DNA of 47,131 nucleotides from an uncultured Steroidobacter sp. (lineage in GTDB: Bacteria; Pseudomonadota; Gammaproteobacteria; Steroidobacterales; Steroidobacteraceae), in NCBI GenBank assembly GCA_946478975.1, contig CAMLEO010000014.1:1-47131 (forward strand), in the 5' to 3' direction. The translations under genes were made by a program, and so were the position numbers. Within the stretch, counting starts at the first letter, position 1; each line of letters starts with the position of its first letter. Positions 17,973-25,821 of the stretch are shown in pieces. The notes under the pieces are model-generated. The model was not told the origin of the DNA and made no database searches. It saw nothing but the letters and a program-made list of their open reading frames with translations.

Positions 17973-19971
17973 GCACATCGTAGCTGGCGACGATGTCGCC
18001 GTTCTGATTGGTGATCTCCGTGTCCCAAGCGACTTCGCCGTAGCCCTTGTCGGCGCGCAGGGATTTCGACTTGCAGGTCAGCCGCACCTTGATGCGATCG
18101 CCCGGCTTCACCGGCTTCAAGAAGCGCAACCGGTCGATGCCGTAGTTCGCGAGCACAGGCCCGTACGGTGGATCGACGAACAAGCCCGCGGCGGCGGAGA
18201 TCAGGAAATATCCATGCGCGACGCGGCCACCGAACAGCGGATTGCGTGCCGCAGCCTGTTCGTCCATGTGCGCATAGAACGTATCGCCCGAGAGCGCTGC
18301 GAACTTCTCGATGTCGTCGAGCGTCACTTCACGTTCGGCAGAGTTCAGGCTGTCGCCCACCTTGAGCTCATGAAACGATTTACGGAACGGATGTCGGTCG
18401 GGTTTGTTTTGAACCGCGCCGCGCGTCCAGCGGCCGGTGACAGCGGCAATCGTTTGCGGGCTGCCCTGAATCGCCGAGCGCTGCATGTAATGCATGAGCC
18501 CGCGAATGCCGCCCATTTCTTCGCCGCCACCCGCACGCCCCGGCCCGCCGTGCACGAGACCCGGCAGCGGCGAGCCATGACCGGTGGATTCCTTCGCGCA
18601 GTCACGATTCACCACGAGCAATCGGCCATGCAGCGGCGCAAGTCCCAGCACGAGCTCGGTCGCAAGCGCGTCGTCCGCCGTGAATACGGAAGCAACCAGG
18701 CTGCCCTCACCCATGCGCGCAAATGAAATCGCGTCCGCGGTGGATTCGTAAGGAATGACGGTGCACACCGGCCCGAATGCTTCGATGTGATGAACTGCCT
18801 TCGCTTTCCTCGGATCGCGGCAATAGAGCAACGACGGAGCGACGAACGCGCCCTTCTCCGCCTCCGCCCCCGTGAGCTCGATGTGATCGGCCGTCACCAA
18901 CTCCGCTTCTCGACGCAGCTCGGCAATGCGGCCCATGACTTCGCGACGTTGTGACAGTGCGGCCAGCGGCCCCATGCGCACGTTTTCCAGGCGCGGGTCG
19001 CCGACTACGATTTTGCCGAGAGACGCTTTGAGAGCTTCAACGACTGCATGCGCTTGCGATGCCGGAACGATGGCTTTGCGAATCGCCGTACACTTCTGCC
19101 CCGCCTTCGCCGTCATCTCGCGCGTTACTTCACGCACGAACAAATCGAACTCCGGCTGGCCGGCTTTGGCGTCTTCTGCAAGTACGCAGCTGTTGATCGA
19201 ATCCGTCTCGCTGATGAAACGCACCGAGTGGGCCACGATGGTGTGATGTGAGCGCAGCTTCTGTGCGGTGTGCGCCGAGCCGGTAAACGAAACGACGTCC
19301 TGGCACGTCAGGTGTTCGAACAGATCGCCGAGGCTGCCGCAGATCAGTTGCAACGATCCTTCCGGCAGGATGCCGGACTCCACGATGCGTTTAACGACCA
19401 GCTCGGTGAGATACGCCGTCGTGGTTGCCGGTTTGACGATGGCCGGCACGCCGGCGAGCAAGGTTGGCGACAGCTTTTCCAACATGCCCCAGACCGGGAA
19501 ATTGAATGCGTTGATGTGCACAGCCGCGCCTTCGAGCGGCACGCAGATGTGCTGGCCGACGAACGAGCCGGACTTGGACAGCATCTCTACGTCGCCATCG
19601 ACGTAAACGCGGCTGTTCGGTAGCTCTCGCGCGCCGCGGCTCGCATAAGCGAACAACGTGCCGAAGCCGCCGTCGATGTCGATCATCGAGTCCATCCTGG
19701 TCGCGCCGGTTGCGTACGAGAGCGCGTAGAACTCGTCTTTGAACTCGCCCAACTTCTTGGCGAGCTGCTTGAGCAGCGCGGCGCGTTCGTGGAATGTGAG
19801 TTTGCGCAGCGCCGGCCCGCCGACCTCACGTGCGTAACGCAGCGTGGCGCGGAAGTCGATGCCCTGCGAGGACGCCGAGGCGATGACCTGGCCGGTCGTC
19901 GCATCGCGCAGCTGTTGCAACTCGCCTTCGCCGGCGAACCAGCGGCCTTGGATGTAACTTTTGAGCTGCAT
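17941..19971 (-). CDS. paaZ: Bifunctional oxepin-CoA hydrolase / 3-oxo-5,6-didehydrosuberyl-CoA semialdehyde dehydrogenase
   Basis: A 676-aa protein started at ATG 19971, which has GAGGGA directly upstream; the longer open frame reads through a REP-like pair and is not used. The N-terminal aldehyde dehydrogenase keeps the catalytic Glu255 (FISETDS) and Cys294 (GQKCTA). The C-terminal MaoC-like hydratase (about 520-676) keeps Asp563 and His568 (SGDTFYAHMD). Both match the residues known for E. coli PaaZ, offset by one or two. It opens the oxepin-CoA ring and oxidises the resulting aldehyde, the last ring-opening step in aerobic phenylacetate breakdown. It is the last gene of the operon, 124 bases after paaG, and converges on the monooxygenase gene. 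The beta-oxidation genes paaF, paaH and paaJ are not present here. Confidence 0.95.
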   Translation of the reverse strand: MQLKSYIQGRWFAGEGELQQLRDATTGQVIASASSQGIDFRATLRYAREVGGPALRKLTFHERAALLKQLAKKLGEFKDEFYALSYATGATRMDSMIDIDGGFGTLFAYASRGARELPNSRVYVDGDVEMLSKSGSFVGQHICVPLEGAAVHINAFNFPVWGMLEKLSPTLLAGVPAIVKPATTTAYLTELVVKRIVESGILPEGSLQLICGSLGDLFEHLTCQDVVSFTGSAHTAQKLRSHHTIVAHSVRFISETDSINSCVLAEDAKAGQPEFDLFVREVTREMTAKAGQKCTAIRKAIVPASQAHAVVEALKASLGKIVVGDPRLENVRMGPLAALSQRREVMGRIAELRREAELVTADHIELTGAEAEKGAFVAPSLLYCRDPRKAKAVHHIEAFGPVCTVIPYESTADAISFARMGEGSLVASVFTADDALATELVLGLAPLHGRLLVVNRDCAKESTGHGSPLPGLVHGGPGRAGGGEEMGGIRGLMHYMQRSAIQGSPQTIAAVTGRWTRGAVQNKPDRHPFRKSFHELKVGDSLNSAEREVTLDDIEKFAALSGDTFYAHMDEQAAARNPLFGGRVAHGYFLISAAAGLFVDPPYGPVLANYGIDRLRFLKPVKPGDRIKVRLTCKSKSLRADKGYGEVAWDTEITNQNGDIVASYDVLTMVSEQPVS

Positions 19972-19993
19972 GGCTCCCTCGAAGATCGATGAT

Positions 19994-20072
19994 CCGCCGC
20001 TTCGCGGCGAATTGATAAAGAAACGAGAATCTATGGCTTCCTCGAATCGACATTCGCCGCTTCGCGGCGGAT
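19994..20072. repeat. REP-like palindrome doublet
   Basis: Two hairpins, each CGCCGC-TTC-GCGGCG, lie at 19995-20009 and 20055-20069. The flanks are mirrored: TCCGCCGC...GCGGCGAAT in the first and ATTCGCCGC...GCGGCGGAT in the second. The 45-base spacer contains no gene. This is the form of a bacterial interspersed palindromic doublet (REP/BIME-like). It sits exactly in the paaG-paaZ gap and could attenuate or protect the transcript. No RAYT transposase is in the window. Confidence 0.7.
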
Positions 20073-20095
20073 GGAATATGCAAACGTAAGTTGAC

Positions 20096-20887
20096 TCACC
20101 GGCCGACGAACTTCGGCGTGCGTTTCTCAGTGAACGCCGCCACACCTTCCGCGTAATCCTGCGAGCGCCCCAGCTCTCGCTGAAAATCGCGCTCCATGTT
20201 CAACTGCTCTTCCAACGTTTGATTCCATGATGCATAGATCGCCTGCTTGGTACGCGCCAGTCCCCTCGTCGGCGCGACAGCAAGCTGGGCCGCCAGCTGA
20301 TCCACCGTCGACTTGAACTCCGCATCGTCGACACAGCGCCAGATCATTCCCCACTGCGCTGCCTGCTCCGCCGACAGCTTGTCACCGAGCAGCGCAAGCC
20401 CCATGGCACGCGCATTACCAACCAAACGCGGCAAAGACCATGTGCCCGCCGAATCAGGCACCAAACCCAACTTGCAAAACGCCTGCACGAAACTCGCCGA
20501 GCGAGTCGCAATGACCAGGTCACAGGCAAGCGCGATGTTTGCTCCGGCGCCGGCGGCAACGCCGTTCACCGCCCCAATGACAGGCACCGGCAAATTGCGC
20601 AATGCCAGGATCAACGGCTTGTAGTTGTTTTCGATGGAATCACCGAGATCGACGCCCTGGCCACCCGGCGCAACGGCACGATCCGCCAGATCCTGCCCGG
20701 CGCAGAAGCCGCGACCGGCGCCAGTAAACACGAGCACCCGAGCATCCGGCGAAGCCGCGACTTGCGCCAGCGCGTCCCGCACTTCCTGGTGCATCTGCAC
20801 GTTGAAGCTGTTGAGCCGGTCGGGGCGATTCAACGTCAACCGCGCCACGCCTTCGTTGATCTCGAACAGAATGGTTTGATAGCTCAT
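20096..20887 (-). CDS. paaG: Ring-1,2-epoxyphenylacetyl-CoA isomerase
   Basis: A 263-aa enoyl-CoA hydratase/isomerase superfamily protein. ATG 20887 is chosen because it lies one base beyond the paaE stop and starts the family N-terminus (MSYQTILFEINEGVARLTLN). The much longer open frame upstream is antisense-free but out of frame with paaE. It shows the oxyanion-hole segment (GRGFCAGQDLADR), the second conserved loop (GAVNGVAAGAGANIALACD) and the PaaG-typical GLVPDSAGTWSLPRLVG with the catalytic aspartate. It converts the epoxide made by PaaABCE to the seven-membered oxepin-CoA. Its place directly after paaE and before paaZ fits pathway order. Confidence 0.93.
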   Translation of the reverse strand: MSYQTILFEINEGVARLTLNRPDRLNSFNVQMHQEVRDALAQVAASPDARVLVFTGAGRGFCAGQDLADRAVAPGGQGVDLGDSIENNYKPLILALRNLPVPVIGAVNGVAAGAGANIALACDLVIATRSASFVQAFCKLGLVPDSAGTWSLPRLVGNARAMGLALLGDKLSAEQAAQWGMIWRCVDDAEFKSTVDQLAAQLAVAPTRGLARTKQAIYASWNQTLEEQLNMERDFQRELGRSQDYAEGVAAFTEKRTPKFVGR

Positions 20888-20888
20888 G

Positions 20889-21980
20889 TCAGCGCTCGTC
20901 GTAAGTGATTTCGAGCTCGCCGCTGGTCGGCCGTGCCTGGCAACACAGAATGAACCCGGCGCGAACTTCCCAAGGCTCCAGTGCATAGTTCGTCGCCATC
21001 TCCGCCGTGCCGCGCGTGACCTTCGCCCGACAGGTCGAGCAGACACCCGCTCGACACGAATATGGCAGCTCCATGCCGACGCGCTCGGCCGCATCCAGCA
21101 CAGTTGCATCGTCGTCCAACATGGCGAAGCTGCGCTGCCGCCCATCCATTGTGATGGTGATCTGCGCCACTTCCTCCGCAGTCTCGCGCTTCGGCTTCTG
21201 GCGGACAACCGCATCAATACGTGCCGTACCCGCCGGCATATCGTTTGCGAAGCGCTCGGTGTGAATGCGGGACGCTTCGACGCCCAGGCCGATCAGCGTG
21301 TCACGCACGCATTCGATCATGTCGCCCGGACCGCAGAGCAAAAACGCATCCGTCTGTAACGGATCGAAGATCTGCCGGCTCAGCGCCGTGACTTTCTCCC
21401 GATCCAACCGGCCGTTGAACAGTTCCACTTCCTGCGGCTCACGGCTCAACAGGAAATACAGCGACAGCCGTGCCGGATAGCGATCCTTCAGCGCCAGCAG
21501 CTCTTCGGCGAACATGATGGTCGCCGTGGTGCGGTTGCTATAGAACAAGATAAACCGGCTGTGCGGCTCACGCGCCAGCAGATTCTTGATGATGCCCAGG
21601 ATGGGCGTGATGCCGCTGCCGCCGGCAAACGCGCAGTACGTACGTGCCGCCGAAGGATTCGGTTCGACGAAGAAGCGCCCCGTCGGGGTAAGGACATCGA
21701 TGCTGTCACCGGCCCGCAATTGACCCGCGAGGTGCTGCGACATGCTGCCGTTGTCATGAACTCGCACGCCGATGCGCATGTAACGATCGTCGGCATTGCT
21801 GCAGATCGAGTAGGTGCGTCGCACTTCCTGCCCGTCGATCTGCGCGCGCAAGCCGACGTGCTGGCCTGGCAGGAAGCGATACGCCTCCTGTAGCTCCTCG
21901 GGCACCTCGAACGAAATGCACAGCGCGTCGCTGCCTTCCGGGTGCACGTCGGCCACTTTCAGGGAATGAAACGTCAGCAT
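20889..21980 (-). CDS. paaE: Phenylacetyl-CoA epoxidase reductase subunit
   Basis: A 363-aa reductase that passes electrons from NADPH to the PaaA di-iron centre. The N-terminal ferredoxin reductase module has the flavin-binding RRTYSICS (about residue 54) and the nucleotide-binding GGSGITP (about 121). The C-terminal plant-type [2Fe-2S] domain has CRAGVCSTCRA with the fourth cysteine in FILCCQA. Length is normal for PaaE. Its stop overlaps the paaG start region with one base between. The start is 12 bases after the paaD stop. All residues needed for flavin and cluster binding are visible. Confidence 0.95.
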   Translation of the reverse strand: MLTFHSLKVADVHPEGSDALCISFEVPEELQEAYRFLPGQHVGLRAQIDGQEVRRTYSICSNADDRYMRIGVRVHDNGSMSQHLAGQLRAGDSIDVLTPTGRFFVEPNPSAARTYCAFAGGSGITPILGIIKNLLAREPHSRFILFYSNRTTATIMFAEELLALKDRYPARLSLYFLLSREPQEVELFNGRLDREKVTALSRQIFDPLQTDAFLLCGPGDMIECVRDTLIGLGVEASRIHTERFANDMPAGTARIDAVVRQKPKRETAEEVAQITITMDGRQRSFAMLDDDATVLDAAERVGMELPYSCRAGVCSTCRAKVTRGTAEMATNYALEPWEVRAGFILCCQARPTSGELEITYDER

Positions 21981-21992
21981 TGCAAACCCGCT

Positions 21993-22493
21993 TTAGATGC
22001 ATTTGAAATATTCGAACGGCTCCAGGCAGCTGGAGCAACGATACAGGGCTTTGCACGGTGTCGAAGCGAATTCGCTGATCTTGGTGGTTTGCTTCGAACC
22101 GCAGCGCGGACAGGCGACGTTCGGCTCGCGCCACAAATGTTTGGGATTGCTCACCGAGTGAGCCGGCGGCGCGATGCCGTATTCTTTCAGCTTCTCGCGC
22201 GCGCTGTCGGTCAGCCAGTCGCTGGTCCAGGCCGGCGCGAGCACGGATTCAACTTTCGGCTCGCGAAAGCCTTCGGCTTCGAGGTGAGAGCGAATGGAGC
22301 TGGCGATGACTTCAGTCGCCGGGCAGCCGGTATACGTTGGAGACACACCAACGGTCACTCGCCCATCGTCGCTCGTCCGCACGTAACGAATGATGCCGAG
22401 CTCGACCACGTTGAGCACCGGAATCTCAGGGTCGGGCACGTCGGCGAGAATCCGCCACACGTCGCGCTCCTGATTTGCCGGTGCCGCGTTCAT
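21993..22493 (-). CDS. paaD: PaaD, Fe-S maturation factor for the phenylacetyl-CoA epoxidase
   Basis: A 166-aa protein, start ATG 22493 (MNAAPANQERDVWRIL), two bases after the paaC stop; the longer open frame is antisense to nothing useful but lacks a ribosome site. It has an N-terminal MIP18/DUF59 domain (DVPDPEIPVLNVVELGII, then PTYTGCPATEVI) and a C-terminal zinc-ribbon-like part with CPRCGS and CSSC. PaaD is needed in vivo for epoxidase assembly, probably for the iron centres, and is not part of the purified complex. Context in paaABCDE order supports the call. Confidence 0.93.
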   Translation of the reverse strand: MNAAPANQERDVWRILADVPDPEIPVLNVVELGIIRYVRTSDDGRVTVGVSPTYTGCPATEVIASSIRSHLEAEGFREPKVESVLAPAWTSDWLTDSAREKLKEYGIAPPAHSVSNPKHLWREPNVACPRCGSKQTTKISEFASTPCKALYRCSSCLEPFEYFKCI

Positions 22494-22495
22494 GT

Positions 22496-23251
22496 CTACC
22501 ACTGTGCGCCCGGATACGCTCTTTGCATGAACTGCATCTCGGCCAGCAAATGGCAGAGATGATCGCTGTGCTGCTGCCGCTTGCCGAGCCACCGATAATT
22601 CACATCCGCCGGCCGTTTGAGCGTCGCTTCATGCAACACAGGCTCGACACTCGCGAGCCATGCAGCGCGCAGCGTTGCTGGATCGGGTGCAATGCCAGCC
22701 TGCGATGCTGCCTCGTCCGCTCCACCAGGAGCAAAGAACTCGCCGGTGAACTTCCACAGCTCGTCCAATCCCGCCTGCACTCGCTGATGACTTTCTTCGG
22801 TGCCGTCGCCGAGGCGCACCATCCATCCCGAGCTGAAGCGAAAGTGATAGCGCGTTTCCTTCAATGCCTTGGCAGCCAACTCGGCGAAACGCGGCTCCGT
22901 CGATGCCTGCAAATGTTCGAACAACTGCAACTGCCACGCGTCGACCAGAAACTGGCGCGCGATCGTGTAGCCGAAATCCACGTTCGGTTGCTCGACCAGT
23001 GCCACATTGGTGTAGTCGGACGGGTCGCGCAGAAACGCCAGATCATCCTCGCTGCGTCCCTTGCCTTCCAACTCGCCGGCGTACGACAGCAGATATCGCG
23101 CCTGGCCGAGCAGATCCAGCGCGACGTTGGCCAGCGCCAGATCTTCTTCCAGCGCCGGCGCGTGACCCACCCATTCGCCCAGGCGCTGAGCGAGGATCAG
23201 GCTGGTGTCGCCCAGATATAAGGCATAGCCCATGCGCACATCTGCGGTCAT
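22496..23251 (-). CDS. paaC: Phenylacetyl-CoA epoxidase structural subunit
   Basis: A 251-aa ferritin-fold protein that pairs with PaaA to form the structural core of the epoxidase. Family sequence is seen in LYLGDTSLILAQRLGEWVGH at the start, then DLLGQARYLLSYAGE and KALKETRYHFRFSSGWMVRL. PaaC has lost most iron ligands in known structures and acts as a scaffold. Its ATG overlaps the paaB stop (ATGA), a sign of coupled translation and fixed stoichiometry. Length is normal. Confidence 0.94.
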   Translation of the reverse strand: MTADVRMGYALYLGDTSLILAQRLGEWVGHAPALEEDLALANVALDLLGQARYLLSYAGELEGKGRSEDDLAFLRDPSDYTNVALVEQPNVDFGYTIARQFLVDAWQLQLFEHLQASTEPRFAELAAKALKETRYHFRFSSGWMVRLGDGTEESHQRVQAGLDELWKFTGEFFAPGGADEAASQAGIAPDPATLRAAWLASVEPVLHEATLKRPADVNYRWLGKRQQHSDHLCHLLAEMQFMQRAYPGAQW

Positions 23252-23541
23252 AGATTCTTGACCTCATCTGGAATGGCATAGAACGTCGGGTGCCGGTAGA
23301 TCTTGTCCTTCGCCGGCTCGAACAGTGCTTCCGCGTCGCCGGGATCGGACGCTGTGATATCGGTCGAGCGCACGACCCAGATGCTCACACCTTCCTGGCG
23401 TCTCGTATAAACATCACGCGCGTGCTCGATCGCCATGCGTGCATCGACTGCATGAATGCTGCCGACGTGTTTGTGTTCCAGCCCGGAGCGGGCGCGAATG
23501 AACACCTCGTACAACGGCCACTGCTTGCGTTGCTGATCCAT
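23248..23541 (-). CDS. paaB: Phenylacetyl-CoA epoxidase subunit B
   Basis: A 97-aa protein. ATG 23541 is chosen because GAGGAACTGA lies directly upstream and it matches the usual PaaB N-terminus (MDQQRKQWPLYEVFIRARSG). The longer open frame overlaps paaA. Conserved parts are LEHKHVGSIHA, ALEHARD-like AIEHARDVYTRR and the EALFEPAKDKIYRHPTFY end. PaaB is a small subunit bridging the PaaAC cores. Its stop overlaps the paaC start by four bases, and 10 bases separate it from paaA. Confidence 0.94.
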   Translation of the reverse strand: MDQQRKQWPLYEVFIRARSGLEHKHVGSIHAVDARMAIEHARDVYTRRQEGVSIWVVRSTDITASDPGDAEALFEPAKDKIYRHPTFYAIPDEVKNL

Positions 23542-23551
23542 ATTCAGTTCC

Positions 23552-24547
23552 TCACGCCGCCTGCGTTTCGCGAGCGCGCTGTTTCTCGGCATACGCGAGC
23601 GCGGCTTCTCGCACCCAGCGACCTTCGTCATGCGCGCGTCGACGCGTTTCCAATCGCTCGCGATTGCACGGGCCGTTGCCTTTCAGCACATCCTCGAACT
23701 CTTTCCAGTCGATCGGGCCGTGCACGTAGTGCTGCGTGGCTTCGTCCCAGCGCAGCTGCGGATCGGGCATTTTCAAGCCCAGGAACTCCGCCTGCGGCAC
23801 TGTGATGTCGACGAACTTCTGCCGCAGCTCATCGTTCGTGAAACGTTTGATCTTCCAACGCATGGACTGCGCGGTGTGTTTGGACGTTGCATCGTTGGGG
23901 CCGAACATCATCAGCGACGGCCACCACCAGCGATCGAGTGCATCCTGCGCCATGCGGTGCTGCTCGGGCGTGCCCCGCGCCAGGGTCATCATGATTTCGA
24001 AGCCCTGACGCTGATGGAAGCTTTCTTCCTTGCAAATGCGCACCATGGCACGTGCATACGGACCGTACGAGCAGCGGCAGATCGGAATCTGATTCATGAT
24101 CGCGGCACCGTCGACGAGCCAGCCGATTGCGCCGACATCCGCCCAGGTCGGTGTCGGATAATTGAAGATGCTGGAGTACTTCGCCGTGCCGGCGAGCAGC
24201 TGCTCGATCATCTCGTCTCGCGAGATGCCCAATGTTTCAGCGGCGCTGTACAGATACATGCCGTGGCCGCCTTCGTCCTGTACCTTGGCGATCAGCACAG
24301 CTTTGCGACGAAGCGTCGGAGCGCGCGTGATCCAGTTGCCCTCGGGCAGCATGCCGACGATCTCGGAATGAGCGTGCTGGGAGATCTGGCGAATCAACGT
24401 GTGCCGATACGCGTCGGGCATCCAGTCCTTGGGCTCGATGCGCTCGTCCGCATCGACCTTGTTCTGAAAGCGTTCTTCGACCGTCGCGCCGGCGGTCGGC
24501 CGGTGCTCGCACTCGGCGCCGAGCGAATCCAAGCCTTGGGTATACAT
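23552..24547 (-). CDS. paaA: Phenylacetyl-CoA epoxidase catalytic subunit
   Basis: A 331-aa di-iron oxygenase subunit. Metal-ligand segments are visible: [31 protein letters not shown] and [13 protein letters not shown]. Other family signatures are [11 protein letters not shown] and [16 protein letters not shown]. It inserts one oxygen atom of O2 across the 1,2 positions of phenylacetyl-CoA, using electrons from PaaE. Length is that of typical PaaA. It starts 9 bases after the stop of the E2 acyltransferase gene, with AGGAGT upstream, so the 2-oxoacid dehydrogenase and epoxidase genes are physically one operon. Confidence 0.96.
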   Translation of the reverse strand: MYTQGLDSLGAECEHRPTAGATVEERFQNKVDADERIEPKDWMPDAYRHTLIRQISQHAHSEIVGMLPEGNWITRAPTLRRKAVLIAKVQDEGGHGMYLYSAAETLGISRDEMIEQLLAGTAKYSSIFNYPTPTWADVGAIGWLVDGAAIMNQIPICRCSYGPYARAMVRICKEESFHQRQGFEIMMTLARGTPEQHRMAQDALDRWWWPSLMMFGPNDATSKHTAQSMRWKIKRFTNDELRQKFVDITVPQAEFLGLKMPDPQLRWDEATQHYVHGPIDWKEFEDVLKGNGPCNRERLETRRRAHDEGRWVREAALAYAEKQRARETQAA

Positions 24548-24556
24548 GGGATGAAT

Positions 24557-25801
24557 CTACTCCTGCCAGTTTTCCAGGCGCTCGATCAGCACTTGCAAGA
24601 ACCGGTTGGCCCGGTGGCCGTCCATCACCCGGTGGTCCAAGGTCAACGTGATGAAACAGCGTGGGCGGATGACGATGCGATCTTCGCCGTTCTCGGTGAT
24701 GACCACCGGCCGTTTCTCCAGTTTGCCGACGCCGAGGATGGCCGACTGCGGCTGATTGATGATGATCGGCGTCGCGACCAGGCTGCCGCTCACGCCGTGA
24801 TTGGAGATCGTAAACGTGCCGTCGCGCACATCGCTTGGCGTGAGCTTGTCTTCACGCGCACGCTCGACGACTTGCCCCAGCTCACGCGCGATCTCGAACA
24901 AACTCAGGCCTTGCACATTGCGAACGACTGGAACCACGAGGCCCTTGCCTTCGAGTGCGGTCGCGACACCGATATTGATCGTGTCCGGAACGATCAGTGC
25001 GTCATCGGTCCAGCGACTGTTCGCCTCCGGCACTTCGCGGATCGCGTCCACACACGCGGCGAGGAAATAAGCCGTGAACGTGAGTGACACGCCTTCGCGC
25101 TGAAACTCTTCTTTGTGAGCCGCGCGATGGGCGATCACCGCTGACAAGTCCGCTTCGAACACAGTTGTGACATGAGGCGCCGTGTGCAACAGGCTTTCCA
25201 CCATGCGCTCGGCAATTCGCTTGCGCATCGCTGAATGCGGCACACGGCGGCCGGCGACGGCAGCTTCCGCCTCTGTCGGCCGCGGTTCGCGACGAGCGGG
25301 TGAAACGTTGCTCGATGCACGAGTCGCGACGTAGCTCAAAACATCGTCGACGGTGATGCGGCCACCTGCTCCGCTGCCACACATCGTGCTCGCATCGATG
25401 CCGTGCTGAGTCAGCAGCCGACGCACCGCCGGGCTGACCTGATTGGCCGCGAGCGCATCGGCGTGTGCCGTGAGCGCTGCGGTTCGAATTTCGGCCGACG
25501 GATCGGATTGTTTGCTGACCGGTGCCGCCTCCGTCGCCTCGGGCACGGCGTTTTCAGTGGCCGCTTGAATCGTTCCCAGCAGCTCGCCGGGCTCGATCTC
25601 CTCCTGCTCGTGCTTGAGGATCTCGCGCAGCACGCCGCCCGCCGGCGCGGGAATTTCGATGGTGACCTTGTCGGTTTCCACTTCGATCAGCGGCTCGTTC
25701 TCGGCGACCGATTCGCCGATGTTCTTCAGCCAGCGCTGAACCTGCGAGCGCGTGCCCTCGGACTGCTCGCTGGGTGCGCGCACTTCGATTGTCGTCGTCA
25801 T
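24557..25801 (-). CDS. 2-oxoacid dehydrogenase E2, dihydrolipoyl acyltransferase
   Basis: A 414-aa protein, start ATG 25801 with AGGTGA upstream; the longer open frame is antisense to E1 sequence. Domains in order: one lipoyl domain with lipoylated Lys45 (VETDKVTIEIPAP), a linker, a peripheral subunit-binding domain (about 121-157, VSPAVRRLLTQHGIDAS to GRITVDDV) and the catalytic domain with HRVMDG (His390, Asp394). The catalytic part is closest in look to branched-chain or 2-oxoglutarate E2s. It takes an acyl group from the E1 fusion and gives acyl-CoA. Position between E1 and paaA suggests the product is phenylacetyl-CoA from phenylpyruvate; that substrate is inference. The E3 dehydrogenase is not in the window and must come from elsewhere. 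Confidence 0.9.
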   Translation of the reverse strand: MTTTIEVRAPSEQSEGTRSQVQRWLKNIGESVAENEPLIEVETDKVTIEIPAPAGGVLREILKHEQEEIEPGELLGTIQAATENAVPEATEAAPVSKQSDPSAEIRTAALTAHADALAANQVSPAVRRLLTQHGIDASTMCGSGAGGRITVDDVLSYVATRASSNVSPARREPRPTEAEAAVAGRRVPHSAMRKRIAERMVESLLHTAPHVTTVFEADLSAVIAHRAAHKEEFQREGVSLTFTAYFLAACVDAIREVPEANSRWTDDALIVPDTINIGVATALEGKGLVVPVVRNVQGLSLFEIARELGQVVERAREDKLTPSDVRDGTFTISNHGVSGSLVATPIIINQPQSAILGVGKLEKRPVVITENGEDRIVIRPRCFITLTLDHRVMDGHRANRFLQVLIERLENWQE

Positions 25802-25821
25802 TCTTTCGTCACCTGCCCGGA

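Noticed and set aside
20888..21217. Longer start for paaG reaching 21217
   Set aside because: The extra 110 codons run through the paaE gene in another frame and are not family-like; ATG 20887 matches PaaG.
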